Of a stretch of DNA of 64,000 nt, positions 24,036-33,797 are shown piece by piece (the stretch's first letter is position 1; every line of letters starts with the position of its first letter). The position numbers were made by a program, and so were the translations under genes. This DNA comes from Geobacter sp. Lineage in GTDB: Bacteria; Desulfobacterota; Desulfuromonadia; Geobacterales; Geobacteraceae. The notes under the pieces were generated by a model. The model was not told where the DNA came from. It saw only the letters and a program-made list of their open reading frames with translations, and made no database searches. The stretch spans positions 949,061-1,013,060 of the forward strand of contig PJFC01000001.1 of the NCBI GenBank assembly GCA_003574885.1, in the 5' to 3' direction.

Positions 24036-24260
24036 GCCGCTTTCCTACGCCGGTGTAAACCGGATCAGGTTCAAAGGGTTTCCACTTCGTGGGGAAATGC
24101 CATTTTTCCGCAATCTCTGCGTTGATCTGCGGGATCGCTTGTGCGGCGTACCTCTCAGTACGCCTCCGCGCAATCCCTTGATCGCCTTGACCTTACGAAA
24201 AACTGACATTTCCTGGGATTTCTGTGGATCTCAGTTCTTGCGAACTCCCCCAGCTGGCTG
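24036..24260 (-). promoter_or_regulatory. TPP riboswitch (THI element) with insertion in P3a
   Basis: Read on the minus strand, the 5' half has GGGGGAGTTCGCAAGAACTGAGA: the P2 strand, a short P3 hairpin with GCAA loop and the conserved CTGAGA. The 3' half has ACCCTTTGAACCTGATC and ACACCGGCGTAGGAA, matching the aptamer core. Between them, where an optional P3a stem occurs, are TCCAC and GTGGA arms enclosing about 140 nt of a long imperfect palindrome. The core appears intact. It should switch off thiE-thiD and thiC when TPP is abundant. Confidence 0.88.
24086..24223. repeat. Palindromic repeat element inside the riboswitch
   Basis: An imperfect inverted repeat centred near 24160: GGAAATGCCA near the left end pairs with TGACATTTCC near the right, and inner arms include GTGCGGCGTAC and GTACGCCTCCGC. 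It has no coding capacity. It resembles the intergenic palindrome at 25563-25690, which also has GTAC/TACGCCT near its centre. Likely a small nonautonomous element. Confidence 0.7.
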
Positions 24261-24277
24261 TTCGATTGTGACCACGC

Positions 24278-24306
24278 AGACTACGGGATTTTTCCCCATA
24301 AGTCAA
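24278..24306 (-). promoter_or_regulatory. Predicted promoter of the thiamine operon
   Basis: On the minus strand TTGACT and TAGTCT are separated by 17 bp, with the predicted start about 10 nt before the riboswitch aptamer. Confidence 0.5.
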
Positions 24307-24383
24307 TGGATTTTCCGGTTTTTGGCTTTACAGGGGAGGGGTTAAGTGGTAGAAAAAAGCCGGGACTCAGGACTCGGCACCTG

Positions 24384-24420
24384 GAACTCATAATTCAAAA
24401 TTTATAATTCAAAATTGGAT
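24384..24420. repeat. ATAATTCAAAATTT direct repeat upstream of alr
   Basis: Two adjacent copies of a 14-nt unit (2 x 7) lie immediately before the alanine racemase start codon, next to degenerate GGACTCA units at 24362-24380. Same style as the other short tandem repeats in the window. Confidence 0.6.
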
Positions 24421-24424
24421 TCCT

Positions 24425-25564
24425 ATGGACAGTCGTCCCACGTTGGCAGAAATCGACCTGGCGGCACTTCGGCACAACTTTGGCCAGGTCCGCAACGCAA
24501 TCCCCCCTGACCGTGGCATTCTGGCAATTGTAAAGGCGGATGCCTATGGCCATGGTTTCATGGACATTTCCCTCGAACTGGAATCCCTCGGGGTGACCGC
24601 CTTCGGCGTGGCTTTCCTGGCCGAAGGAATCCAGTTGCGCAAAAGCGGCATCGACCGGCCGATTCTCCTCCTTGGTGGTATCTATCCGGGGCAGGAGAAG
24701 AAGTGTGTCGGGTTCAACCTGTCCACGTCCCTCTTCAGTATCGAGCAGGCCCGGACCCTTAACGACACCGCTGGCCGGCTCTACCGCAAGGCACGGGTCC
24801 ATGTGAAGATCGACACCGGCATGGGAAGGCTCGGAATCCCCGCTGCCGAGGCAGGCTCCTTTTTCCGGGAACTAAAGGAGCTTCCCCACCTCGACCTGGA
24901 GGGGATCATTTCCCACTTTGCCTCTGCCGACGAACTGGACGAAACCGGCTGCGATTACACCGGCAGGCAGGCAGGGCTGTTCGCGGCTGCCCTTGCGGAG
25001 GCCCATGGTCAGGGCTTTACCCCCCGCTACGTGCACATCGCCAACAGTGCCGCCATTTTCAGCCAGAAGCTTCCCTTCTGCAACCTTGTTCGCCCCGGCA
25101 TCGTCCTCTATGGCGCGCTCCCTTCCGCCGATTTTGCCGGCAAACTGGATCTCAAGCCGGTGCTCCGCCTGAAAAGCCGGGTCGCCATGCTCAAGTGGGT
25201 CGATCCGGGAACTAGCATCAGCTATGCCCGCCGCTATACCGCTACCGATCGTCGGCTCATCGCCAGCGTGCCGGTGGGGTATGCCGACGGATACAACCGT
25301 GCTCTCACCAACCGGGGGGAAGCCCTCATCCGCGGTCAGCGGGCACCGGTAGTAGGAACGGTCTGCATGGACTGGATCATGTTCGACGTGACTCACGTTC
25401 CAGGTGTGGCGGTAGGAGACGAGGTGACCCTTCTCGGCTGCGACGGCAACGGCAACTGCATCCACGCCGAAGAGCTGGCGGAGAAAGCAGGAACCATCCC
25501 CTACGAGATTTTCTGCGGAATCAGCAAGAGGGTGCCGCGCATCTATCTTAACAGCTCGCGCTGA
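24425..25564 (+). CDS. alr: Alanine racemase
   Basis: A 379-residue PLP enzyme converting L- to D-alanine for peptidoglycan. The PLP lysine is in [11 protein letters not shown] (Lys37). The N-terminal TIM-barrel contains [10 protein letters not shown] and HIANSAA. The C-terminal beta domain has SYARRY (catalytic Tyr region), [13 protein letters not shown] and [10 protein letters not shown]. Length is typical. The Shine-Dalgarno is weak because simple repeats lie directly upstream. Divergent from the thiamine operon and upstream of selD across a palindromic repeat. Confidence 0.97.
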   Translation: MDSRPTLAEIDLAALRHNFGQVRNAIPPDRGILAIVKADAYGHGFMDISLELESLGVTAFGVAFLAEGIQLRKSGIDRPILLLGGIYPGQEKKCVGFNLSTSLFSIEQARTLNDTAGRLYRKARVHVKIDTGMGRLGIPAAEAGSFFRELKELPHLDLEGIISHFASADELDETGCDYTGRQAGLFAAALAEAHGQGFTPRYVHIANSAAIFSQKLPFCNLVRPGIVLYGALPSADFAGKLDLKPVLRLKSRVAMLKWVDPGTSISYARRYTATDRRLIASVPVGYADGYNRALTNRGEALIRGQRAPVVGTVCMDWIMFDVTHVPGVAVGDEVTLLGCDGNGNCIHAEELAEKAGTIPYEIFCGISKRVPRIYLNSSR

Positions 25565-25690
25565 AAAACGCCCATCTGCGTTGTTCCGCTTCTGTCCGCG
25601 TCGCTGCGACATAGCGCTGTTTATGTCCGATGTTTGGGTACTACGCCTCACTCCTCGGCCTTGCGCGCCTAGCATCTGGACATTTTTGAG
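25563..25690. repeat. Intergenic palindromic repeat between alr and selD
   Basis: The ends GAAAAACGCCCATCTGC and GCATCTGGACATTTTTGAG form terminal inverted repeats. The interior is GC-rich, with GCGTCGCTGCGAC and TACTACGCCTCACTCCTCGG. It looks like a MITE-like intergenic palindrome of the sort I associate with Geobacter genomes. No coding capacity. Confidence 0.7.
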
Positions 25691-25713
25691 CACGAGAGGG
25701 AATACACTCGTAT

Positions 25714-26754
25714 ATGACAAGAAACAAGATCAAACTCACTGCCATGGTGAAAGCGGCCGGTTGAGCGGCTAAACTGGGCCCGGCGGGTCTGGAAGACGCT
25801 TTGCGCGGGTTGGAACGGGTTGCCGATCCGGCCCTGCTGGTTGGGATGGAGACTGCCGACGACGCCGGGGTCTACCGGCTGGGGGAGAGGCTTGCCCTGG
25901 TAGAGACCACCGATATCATTACTCCCCTGGTGGACGATCCGTTTACCTTCGGCCGAATCGCTGCCACCAATGCCCTGTCGGACGTCTATGCCATGGGGGG
26001 GAGGCCGGTTACCGCCATGAACCTGGCCTTTTTCCCCGCCTGTGCCCTCCCGCTGGAGGTGCTTGCGGAGATCCTTGCCGGCGGCCAGGCGGCGATGCGG
26101 GAGGCGGGGGTCTGCCTCGTGGGAGGGCATACGGTGGAGGACGATGAGCTCAAATACGGGCTGGCCGTCACCGGCATCATTGATCCGGTCCGGATCGTGC
26201 GCAACTCCACGGCCCGCCCCGGCGACCGGCTGATTCTCACCAAACCCCTCGGAACCGGCATCGTCACCACCGCCATCAAGGGGGATATGGTCTCCGGGAA
26301 GGTGGAGGCCGAAGCGGTCCGCTGGATGACGACACTTAATGCCGTCGCTGCGGAGATCATGCTGGAATGCGGAGCGAGCGCCGCCACCGACGTTACCGGC
26401 TTCGGTCTCATCGGTCATGCCGCCGAGATGGCCCGTGGCGCCGGTGTCACCATCCGGTTGGAACGCCGGCAGGTGCCGGTCATGGCCGGTGTGGGGGAGC
26501 TGGTAGCCGACGGACTTGTCCCTGCCGGCTGCTACCGTAACCGGGACCATTACGGGGTGATGGTGGCAGGGGAGGGGAGTACGGGGGATGAGTTTCTGCC
26601 GTTGTTTGACCCCCAGACCTCGGGGGGGCTCCTCATCTCCCTCGATCCCGCAGCCGCTGAACGCTTTCTGTCCATCGCTGCCGAACGGGGCTGCTTTGCC
26701 GTCGCTGTCGGCGATGTGTTGTCCCGTGGGGAACACCCAATTGTCATCGCCTAG
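25714..26754 (+). CDS. selD: Selenide, water dikinase SelD (selenoprotein, UGA recoded at codon 17)
   Basis: The ATG at 25714 opens [16 protein letters not shown], then an in-frame TGA at 25762-25764, then [15 protein letters not shown] and the rest of SelD, 346 residues in all. The TGA occupies the catalytic Cys/Sec position, next to the essential Lys, so it is read as selenocysteine. Downstream of it GGCCC and GGGTC can pair over a GGC loop, a plausible bacterial SECIS. The protein retains ATP-binding and structural motifs ([32 protein letters not shown]). SelD makes selenophosphate from selenide and ATP. Automatic callers would truncate the gene to a start near 25801. Confidence 0.95.
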
Positions 26755-28012
26755 ACGCCTTGCCGTCGCCATCGATCTCGGTACCACCACCATCGCTGCA
26801 TCCCTCCTGGATACGGCCACCGGCGAACGGCTTGCCATGGCTGGCGGACTCAACCCTCAGCGGCTTTACGGCGCCGACGTCGTTACCCGCCTTGAGGCCG
26901 CCCATGTCTCTGCCGATAATCGACGGAAGATGGCCGACCTTGCCAACGGGGCTCTGGCCGATCTGGTCGAGAAGCTGCTCGGCGAGGCCGGCGCCAGCAC
27001 TGATGACCTGACCGGCGTCGCCATCGCCGGCAATCCGGCCATGGAACATCTCCTTCTTGAATTGCCGGTGGAATCCCTCGCCTTCCCTCCCTACCGGCCG
27101 CTCTTTATCTCCGGCCGGACAATCATGACTGACGAGCTCGGGTGGAGCGTGACCTTGCCGGCAATGATCTTCCCCCTACCGGGTGGTTTCGTCGGCGGCG
27201 ATCTGGTTGCTTTTCTCTACGGGCAGTTGCCAACCAGCCCCCAGTTGCCAGCCCCTAGCCCCTTCCTTTTCCTCGACCTGGGTACCAACGGCGAACTGGC
27301 TCTCCAGGTGGGAGAAAAGATATTCGCCACCTCGGCCGCCGCCGGCCCCGCCTTCGAGGGGGGGAACCTGGCCTGCGGCATGGCTGCACTGGCGGGAGCG
27401 ATCCATCGGGTGACCATAACCGGCGACCGGCTGGAACTGTCCGTCATTGGTGGTGGCACCCCTTCAGGGATTTGTGGTTCCGGGGTAATCGAGGCCATTG
27501 CCGGACTTCTTCAGGCAGGTGTCATCGATTCAAGCGGCCGGCTCCTCACCCCTGCGGAAATTCCTTCCAACCTAGCTAACCGGGTGGAGGATGTAGCCGG
27601 TCAGCCCGCCTTCGTCCTCTACCGGGATGCCCGGACCACGGTCCACCTCTCCCAGGAGGACATCCGCCAGGTGCAGCTTGCCAAGGGCGCCATCCGGGCC
27701 GGCATGGAGGTCCTCTGCGAACGGGCCGGTATACGGTGCGATGCCATCAGGGACGTGGTCCTGACCGGTTCCTTCGGTGCCGAGCTCTCCCTCCGCAGCC
27801 TAAAAAACCTTGGAATTTTCACCGAGAACATGGTAGAAATTGCTAGTTTCGTCCGGGAGGGAGCTCTCCGGGGGGTAGAGCGAACACTCTCTTCTCCAGA
27901 CGGTTTCGAACAGGTAGCACGCCTTGCCGAGATCATCCGAGTGATCCCCCTCTCCGGCACTCCTGCCTTTGAAAAGCACTTTCTTGACCAGCTGAATTTT
28001 CCCCGCGACTGA
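26714..28012 (+). CDS. ASKHA-family protein, RACo-like (DUF4445)
   Basis: About 432 residues; the start overlaps the selD end, and ATG 26714, GTG 26726 or TTG 26741 are all possible. It has an ASKHA ATPase core: [29 protein letters not shown] (phosphate-2) and [15 protein letters not shown]. In RACo proteins this domain reduces corrinoid cofactors using ATP. This copy lacks the N-terminal 2Fe-2S ferredoxin domain. The segment [13 protein letters not shown] is encoded by CCCCAGTTGCC/CCCCTAGCC repeats intruding in frame. Possible function: reactivating a corrinoid protein. Coupled to selD by overlap. Confidence 0.8.
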   Translation: MCCPVGNTQLSSPRRLAVAIDLGTTTIAASLLDTATGERLAMAGGLNPQRLYGADVVTRLEAAHVSADNRRKMADLANGALADLVEKLLGEAGASTDDLTGVAIAGNPAMEHLLLELPVESLAFPPYRPLFISGRTIMTDELGWSVTLPAMIFPLPGGFVGGDLVAFLYGQLPTSPQLPAPSPFLFLDLGTNGELALQVGEKIFATSAAAGPAFEGGNLACGMAALAGAIHRVTITGDRLELSVIGGGTPSGICGSGVIEAIAGLLQAGVIDSSGRLLTPAEIPSNLANRVEDVAGQPAFVLYRDARTTVHLSQEDIRQVQLAKGAIRAGMEVLCERAGIRCDAIRDVVLTGSFGAELSLRSLKNLGIFTENMVEIASFVREGALRGVERTLSSPDGFEQVARLAEIIRVIPLSGTPAFEKHFLDQLNFPRD

Positions 28013-28070
28013 ATTCACGGCGGCACACCCCATATATCAGAATCCTATTTCACTTCAAAAGGAGTAGACC

Positions 28071-29636
28071 ATGGCAAAAATTACCCGTGCACTTATCAGC
28101 GTTTCCGACAAGACCGGCATCGTAGAATTCTCCCGGGAGTTGTCTTCTTACGGCGTGGAGATCCTTTCCACTGGCGGTACCGCAAAAATGCTTCGCGAGG
28201 CGGGGCTGGCGGTGAAGGACGTTTCGGAATTCACCGGTTTTCCCGAGATGCTGGATGGCCGGGTCAAGACTCTCCATCCCAAGGTCCATGGCGGTCTCCT
28301 CGGCATGCGTGGCAACCCCGAGCACGTGGCGACCATGAAGGCCCACGGCATCGAGCCGATCGACATGGTGGTGGTGAACCTCTATCCCTTCGAGGCGACG
28401 GTGGCCAAGCCCGGCTGTACCCTGGAGGATGCCATCGAGAATATCGACATCGGCGGCCCGACCATGCTCCGTTCGGCGGCCAAGAACAACGCCGACGTGA
28501 CCGTCGTTGTGGACCACAACGACTACCGGACGGTACTGGACGAAATGAAGGCCTCCGGGGGTGCAGTGGCACCCGCAACCAATTTCCGTCTGGCGGTGAA
28601 GGTCTATCAGCACACCGCCGCCTACGACGGAGCCATCTCCAACTGGCTGGGTAAAAAGCTCGGTGAGGAGGATGCCACGTTCCCGCCGACCCTTACCTTT
28701 CAGTTCAAAAAGGCCCAGGGAATGCGCTACGGCGAGAATCCTCACCAGTCGGCGGCCTTCTATGTGGAGCGGGACGTGAAAGAAGCATCGGTGGCCACCG
28801 CCCGGCAGCTTCAGGGGAAGGAGCTTTCCTACAACAACATCGGCGACACCGATGCTGCCCTTGAGTGTGTCAAGCAGTTCAACGAGGGGCCGGCCTGTGT
28901 CATAGTCAAACATGCCAACCCCTGCGGTGTCGCCATCGGTTCGTCACTTCTGGAAGCCTACGACCGTGCCCACAAGACCGATCCCGAATCGGCCTTCGGT
29001 GGTATCATCGCCTTCAACGGCGAACTGGACGAGGCAACGGCACAGGCCATCGTGGATCGGCAGTTCGTGGAGGTGATCATCGCCCCGAAGGTTTCCGCCG
29101 CGGCCAGCGCGGTGGTGGCGGCCAAGAAAAACGTGCGGCTCCTGGAGTGTGGCCAGTGGTCGGCCGAACCAGGACAGCGCCTCGACATGAAGCGGGTCAA
29201 CGGCGGACTGCTGGTCCAGGATACCGATCTTTCCCTCCACGGTGAACTGAAGGTCGTGACCAAGCGGCAGCCGACGGAGAAGGAGATGATAGACCTCCTC
29301 TTCACCTGGCGGGTGGCCAAGTTCGTCAAGTCCAACGCCATCGTCTACGGCCGGGACGGCATGACCATCGGCGTCGGTGCCGGTCAGATGAGCCGGGTCA
29401 ACTCGGCCCGCATCGCTGCTATCAAGGCGGAGAATGCCGGACTTGAGGTAAAGGGGGCGGTTATGGCTTCGGACGCCTTCTTCCCGTTCCGGGACGGCCT
29501 GGACAATGCGGCCGAGGCAGGTATCAGGGCGGTTATCCAGCCGGGGGGAAGCATGCGGGACGCGGAGGTCATCGCCGCAGCCGACGAGCATGATATTGCC
29601 ATGGTCTTCACGGCCATGCGTCATTTCCGGCATTGA
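28071..29636 (+). CDS. purH: Bifunctional AICAR formyltransferase / IMP cyclohydrolase
   Basis: A 521-residue protein of usual PurH length with a strong AAAGGAG site. The N-terminal IMP cyclohydrolase domain (1-200) has [20 protein letters not shown], and [13 protein letters not shown]. The C-terminal AICAR transformylase (200-521) has [32 protein letters not shown] and DAFFPFRDG. It performs the last two steps of de novo purine synthesis. purD and purE follow 2 kb downstream on the same strand, so this is part of a purine cluster interrupted by a membrane protein gene. Confidence 0.98.
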   Translation: MAKITRALISVSDKTGIVEFSRELSSYGVEILSTGGTAKMLREAGLAVKDVSEFTGFPEMLDGRVKTLHPKVHGGLLGMRGNPEHVATMKAHGIEPIDMVVVNLYPFEATVAKPGCTLEDAIENIDIGGPTMLRSAAKNNADVTVVVDHNDYRTVLDEMKASGGAVAPATNFRLAVKVYQHTAAYDGAISNWLGKKLGEEDATFPPTLTFQFKKAQGMRYGENPHQSAAFYVERDVKEASVATARQLQGKELSYNNIGDTDAALECVKQFNEGPACVIVKHANPCGVAIGSSLLEAYDRAHKTDPESAFGGIIAFNGELDEATAQAIVDRQFVEVIIAPKVSAAASAVVAAKKNVRLLECGQWSAEPGQRLDMKRVNGGLLVQDTDLSLHGELKVVTKRQPTEKEMIDLLFTWRVAKFVKSNAIVYGRDGMTIGVGAGQMSRVNSARIAAIKAENAGLEVKGAVMASDAFFPFRDGLDNAAEAGIRAVIQPGGSMRDAEVIAAADEHDIAMVFTAMRHFRH

Positions 29637-29679
29637 CGGATGCTCATTCCTTATGGGACAGTCTTACACCGGTTCATAA

Positions 29680-31548
29680 ATGAAATTCCGGGCGTTTGAC
29701 AGAATCAAACCGCATCTAGTGCCGCTCCTCATCCTTGTTCTGGTCGGTTGGGGTGTTTATGGTGCGAGTCTTGGGCATCAGTTCCTTTCCAATTGGGACG
29801 ATAACAAGTACGTGACTGCCAACGAGGCGGCCCATGGATTTACACTTGCCCATGTCAAGGAAGTTTTCAGTACGTTTTACGTCGGTAATTATGCTCCGGT
29901 GCAGATGTTGTCCTACATGCTCGATTACAGTGTGTGGGGGCTTAGGCCCAGCGGCTTTATCTTCTGCAATATTCTTCTGCATCTACTCAACGCCCTGCTT
30001 TTATATGGCGTGATGTTTGCGGTTACCGGCCGACGATTGGGATCTTTTTTTGCGGCGGCGTTGTTCACGCTCCATCCCGTCCAGGTTGAGTCGGTGGCCT
30101 GGATATCCCAACGCAAGAATCTCTTGGCAATGTTCCTTTTCCTTCTTTCCTGGGGAGGATACATACGTTACCGTCATGCATCCTCCACCAGGATGGTGAC
30201 ATATGTTTGGTCGGTAGTCGCTTTTGCCCTGGCTCTGCTTGCGAAGTCGGTTGTTGTGGTTGCTCCGCTGATCTATCTGCTCTATGATTTCTGTTGCCTC
30301 GATCGGGACGGTCGTCAGCACTGGATTGCCAACAAGATCCCCTACCTGGTGGCTGCGGCGGCTGTGGCCGGAATCGCGCTGGTGAGTCAGCGACCTGAAT
30401 ATGGTGGCGGCATGACCAGTTATCATGGGGGGTCCCCTTGGGCGACACTCTTTACCATGCTGCCGGTGTTCGTCACGTACCTGCGGTTCCTGGTCTGGCC
30501 GGTCGGCCTGAGTGCTGTCTACGCGCCTTCCATTACGACCTCTCCTGACGGAGGGGTAATCCTGTCCTTACTTATTCTTCTTGCACTGGTTGTCGTTTGC
30601 TGGAAGCTCAGCCGTAGGGACCGGTTGTTTCTGCTCGGGATGGGGGTTTTTTTTGTGGCACTGTTGCCGGTATCTCAGGTCGTGCCACTGGTTACCCTGA
30701 TGAATGATCGCTACCTTTACTTCCCTCTCGTGGGGGCCGGAATCGTGTTTGGTCTGCTGGTTGACCGATGCGATGCTGCTTTTGCCGGTTACGGCAAGGC
30801 CGTGCTCCGTGGCGGCCTTTGTCTCCTCATGATGGTTCTGGCTGTGATTTCAGTCGAGCGTTCAAAGGTATGGTACGATGCCGTAACACTCTGGACGGAT
30901 GCAGTGGAGAAAACTCCCCAGAGTAAAATTGCCTGGTTCGGTCTTGGCAATGCACTGCAAAATACCGCCCAACCTGATCGGGAGGGTCAGGCCCTGGCTG
31001 CCTATGAAAAGGCCTTGAGTCTTGATCGTACGTATCGGGAAGCTTTGGATAATATCAGTTACCTTCACCTTATGCGTGGCGAATTTGCCAAAGCCCGTGG
31101 TTATTTGGAGTGGGAAGTGACGGTGTATCCCGACAATGCTGACGCTTGGACAAATCTAGGGATATGTGCTTACTTGCAGAGGGATTTCAAAAGAGCGGAG
31201 TCAGCGTTCGTTCGTGTAAATAATCTTCGACCGGGATTGCCTGAAAATTTGATTACTATGGCGAATGTCAACCTGCATCTCGGTCGGACAGCAACGGCAG
31301 ATGAATATTATCGCCGGGCGATTACTGCCGACAAATCATCAGCGGAGGTCCTTTACGGGCGAGGAGCGTATGCGGCTCTCAAGGGAGAGAATGCAACTGC
31401 TCTCGAATACGTGGGACGAGCTGTTGCAGCAGGGTATCGGGATTGTGTCTATATGCGGAATGACCCTGATATTGATGGGTTACGGCAGTTGCAAGAATTT
31501 CAGCGACTGCTTGAGTCCTGTTGTCGATCTGCCAGCAGTGGACTATGA
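29680..31548 (+). CDS. GT-C-fold membrane protein with C-terminal TPRs (TMTC-like)
   Basis: A 622-residue protein. Residues 10-400 hold 10 or more membrane helices with the GT-C/TMTC-type signatures SNWDDNKYV (acidic pair in the first loop), RPSGFIFCNILLHLLNALLL and TLHPVQVESVAWISQRKNLL. Residues 420-615 are TPRs (AWFGLGNALQNTAQPD, YREALDNISYLHLMRGEF). Eukaryotic TMTCs O-mannosylate proteins; the bacterial role is undetermined. Two paralogs lie at 45389 and 46917. This copy sits between purH and purD, unrelated to the purine pathway. Confidence 0.8.
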   Translation: MKFRAFDRIKPHLVPLLILVLVGWGVYGASLGHQFLSNWDDNKYVTANEAAHGFTLAHVKEVFSTFYVGNYAPVQMLSYMLDYSVWGLRPSGFIFCNILLHLLNALLLYGVMFAVTGRRLGSFFAAALFTLHPVQVESVAWISQRKNLLAMFLFLLSWGGYIRYRHASSTRMVTYVWSVVAFALALLAKSVVVVAPLIYLLYDFCCLDRDGRQHWIANKIPYLVAAAAVAGIALVSQRPEYGGGMTSYHGGSPWATLFTMLPVFVTYLRFLVWPVGLSAVYAPSITTSPDGGVILSLLILLALVVVCWKLSRRDRLFLLGMGVFFVALLPVSQVVPLVTLMNDRYLYFPLVGAGIVFGLLVDRCDAAFAGYGKAVLRGGLCLLMMVLAVISVERSKVWYDAVTLWTDAVEKTPQSKIAWFGLGNALQNTAQPDREGQALAAYEKALSLDRTYREALDNISYLHLMRGEFAKARGYLEWEVTVYPDNADAWTNLGICAYLQRDFKRAESAFVRVNNLRPGLPENLITMANVNLHLGRTATADEYYRRAITADKSSAEVLYGRGAYAALKGENATALEYVGRAVAAGYRDCVYMRNDPDIDGLRQLQEFQRLLESCCRSASSGL

Positions 31549-31678
31549 CTGTATTGAGTATCAGGCTGGCATGCCTTGACTGTTTGCGAGGTTGTGGAGC
31601 TGTTCGGGTGTAGTAATACACGGTTGCACTTTTTTGTAGTATGACAGAACATTATTGTATAGCCTGAGAGGAGCGGTT

Positions 31679-32950
31679 ATGAAAATACTGGTTATCGGCA
31701 GCGGCGGGCGGGAGCACGCCCTGGTCTGGAAAATAGCCCAGTCTCCCCTGGTGGAGAAGGTCTACTGCGCGCCGGGAAACCCCGGCATTGGCCTGCTGGC
31801 GGAGAATGTCGCCATTGGGGTGGATGACCTGCCGGGACTTCTGGCCTTTGCCCGACGGAAAAACATCGACCTGACGGTCGTCGGGCCGGAAATACCCCTT
31901 TCTCTCGGGATAGTGGACCTGTTCGAGGAGTACGGGTTGAAGATATTCGGCGCCCGGCGCAATGCGGCGCTGATCGAGGCGAGCAAGGCCTTTTCCAAGG
32001 ACCTGATGAAGAAATACAACGTGCCGACCGCTGCCTACGATGTGTTCACTGAAGTCGAGCCTGCAATTGCCTTCATCGACCGGCTCGGTGTTCCCATCGT
32101 AATCAAGGCCGACGGACTGGCTGCGGGAAAGGGCGTTATCATCGCACAGACCAGGGACGAGGCGGTCGCGGCTGTCACCGACATGCTGTCGGGGAATTCC
32201 TTCGGCGAAGCCGGTTCCCGGGTGGTGGTCGAGGAGTTTTTGAGGGGTGAAGAGGCGTCATTCCTTGCCTTCACCGACGGGAAGAACATCATCCCCCTGG
32301 CGAGCGCCCAGGACCACAAGGCGGTCTTCGATGGGGACACCGGACCCAATACCGGCGGCATGGGGGCCTATTCGCCGGCGCCGGTAGTGACCCCGGCCAT
32401 TCACGAGAAGGCGATGGCCGAAGTCATGCGCCGCACCGTGGACGGCATGGCGGCAGAAGGGCGTCCCTACCGGGGGGTCCTCTACGCCGGCCTGATGATC
32501 GACGGTGACCGGGTGAAGACTCTGGAGTTCAATGCCCGGTTTGGCGACCCGGAATGCCAGCCCCTCCTGATGCGGATGAAATCGGACATCGTGCCGATCC
32601 TCCTGGCCGTTGCTGAGGGGGACATCAGTCGGGTAACGATCGAATGGCACGATCGGGCGGCGGTCTGTGTCGTCATGGCGAGCGGTGGGTATCCTGGAGA
32701 ATGCCGCAAAGGGGATGTAATTCGTGGGCTGGATGCTGCTGCGCAAATTCCCGATGTGGTGGTGTTCCATGCAGGGACGGCGCTCAAGGAAGGGGAAACG
32801 GTCACCAGCGGCGGGCGGGTCCTCGGTGTAACCGCCCTGGGAGGAACGGTCCGGGAGGCGATCGACCTCGCCTACCAGGGTGTTGCCGCCATCAGCTGGG
32901 AAGGTGTCCATTATCGAAGGGATATCGGGGGGAAGGCTTTAAACAGGTAA
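31679..32950 (+). CDS. purD: Phosphoribosylamine-glycine ligase
   Basis: A 423-residue ATP-grasp enzyme for the second step of purine synthesis. The start at 31679 (MKILVIGSGGREHALVW) has GAGAGGAGCG upstream; a longer in-frame start at 31655 is unlikely. Motifs: IGSGGREHAL, VVGPEIPLSLG, KADGLAAGKGV, QDHKAVFDGDTGPNTGGMGA and FNARFGDPECQ. Followed 69 bp later by purE. Confidence 0.98.
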   Translation: MKILVIGSGGREHALVWKIAQSPLVEKVYCAPGNPGIGLLAENVAIGVDDLPGLLAFARRKNIDLTVVGPEIPLSLGIVDLFEEYGLKIFGARRNAALIEASKAFSKDLMKKYNVPTAAYDVFTEVEPAIAFIDRLGVPIVIKADGLAAGKGVIIAQTRDEAVAAVTDMLSGNSFGEAGSRVVVEEFLRGEEASFLAFTDGKNIIPLASAQDHKAVFDGDTGPNTGGMGAYSPAPVVTPAIHEKAMAEVMRRTVDGMAAEGRPYRGVLYAGLMIDGDRVKTLEFNARFGDPECQPLLMRMKSDIVPILLAVAEGDISRVTIEWHDRAAVCVVMASGGYPGECRKGDVIRGLDAAAQIPDVVVFHAGTALKEGETVTSGGRVLGVTALGGTVREAIDLAYQGVAAISWEGVHYRRDIGGKALNR

Positions 32951-33003
32951 AGGTAAAGATGCGGCTTGGCTTTCTCTACCTCAACCTTTACCTTTACCTG
33001 ACT
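32944..33003. repeat. 15-bp inverted repeat between purD and purE
   Basis: CAGGTAAAGGTAAAG and CTTTACCTTTACCTG form perfect 15-bp arms around about 30 nt. The arms consist of AGGTAA 6-mers. There is no T-tract, so it is more likely a repeat-derived structure than a terminator in this probable operon. Confidence 0.7.
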
Positions 33004-33019
33004 TTAACGGAGGCATCAG

Positions 33020-33520
33020 ATGGCAAATCCACTGGTATTAATAGTAATGGGAAGCGACTCCGATTTGCCGGTCATGGAGGAAGGGGCAAAAGTCCTGGCT
33101 GAATTCGGAGTTCCCTATGAGATGAGAATATCGTCTGCCCACCGCTGCCCCCGCAAGACGGCGGCACTCGCTTCAGGTGCGGCCGGGAGGGGGATCAGGG
33201 TGATCATTGCCGGCGCCGGTATGGCGGCACATCTGGCGGGGGTCATCGCGGCGGAAACTACCCTTCCCATAATCGGCGTCCCCATTGGCGGCGGGTCGCT
33301 CAACGGAGTCGACGCCCTCTATGCCATGGTGCAGATGCCGGCGGGGATACCGGTGGCGACCATGGCCATCGGTAAGGCGGGAGCCAAGAATGCCGCCCTG
33401 TTCGCCATCCAGATGCTGGCGCTTCACGATGCCGACCTGGCCGCAGCCCTCGTCAGCCACCGGGAAAAGATGGCTCAGGAAGTGGAAGCCAAGGACCGGG
33501 CTCTGCAAGCTTCCCGGTAG
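33020..33520 (+). CDS. purE: N5-carboxyaminoimidazole ribonucleotide mutase
   Basis: A 166-residue class I PurE with the GSDSD phosphate-binding motif, [10 protein letters not shown] (usually SAHRTP; here Cys replaces Thr), [12 protein letters not shown] and [20 protein letters not shown]. The Shine-Dalgarno AACGGAGG is strong. Converts N5-CAIR to CAIR in purine synthesis. Length is normal. No purK is visible nearby. Confidence 0.95.
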   Translation: MANPLVLIVMGSDSDLPVMEEGAKVLAEFGVPYEMRISSAHRCPRKTAALASGAAGRGIRVIIAGAGMAAHLAGVIAAETTLPIIGVPIGGGSLNGVDALYAMVQMPAGIPVATMAIGKAGAKNAALFAIQMLALHDADLAAALVSHREKMAQEVEAKDRALQASR

Positions 33521-33534
33521 TTCCCGGCGAAATT

Positions 33535-33665
33535 GAAGTCCCCCCCTCCGATATTGTGACAGAAAACTCTCCTCCACTTAACTTAAGGGGAGGTCGGGAG
33601 GGGTTGGTCTTCCCGATACATCGTAACTCCCCTTCCCCTCTTTCCCTAAGAGGGGGTGTCACTGG
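33535..33665. repeat. Intergenic G/C-rich inverted repeats
   Basis: Contains CTCCACTTAACTTAAGGGGAG (a hairpin) and CTCCCCTTCCCCTCTTTCCC... AGAGGGGG. The core GGGGAGGTCGGGAGGGG recurs near 36530-36548 and in related form at 44260-44300. It looks like a family of small intergenic repeats, not a gene. Confidence 0.6.
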
Positions 33666-33730
33666 TTACTACCGTTCGGGGTTAACCTATGTTAACGTGC
33701 ACTGGGAGAGGCGGCACGGGGCATTTTTTC

Positions 33731-33759
33731 TTGACAACGGCACTGTTGTGTATTAGTTT
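33731..33759 (+). promoter_or_regulatory. Predicted promoter upstream of ppcA
   Basis: TTGACA at 33731 is a consensus -35; the best -10 candidates (TATTAG or TAGTTT) lie 14-17 bp downstream. Two GTTAAC palindromes exactly 10 bp apart (33681 and 33691) lie upstream and could be an operator. Confidence 0.4.
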
Positions 33760-33797
33760 TGCCGCGGTTTACATTACTGATAGAGGAGGTGAAATCA

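Noticed and set aside
25801..26754. Truncated or broken selD starting at TTG 25801
   Set aside because: The upstream frame joins perfectly through one UGA at the known selenocysteine position, so it is recoding, not decay.
28944..29633. Long minus-strand frames opposite purH, thiC, thiED and resB
   Set aside because: These are GC-skew shadows of highly conserved enzymes on the other strand.
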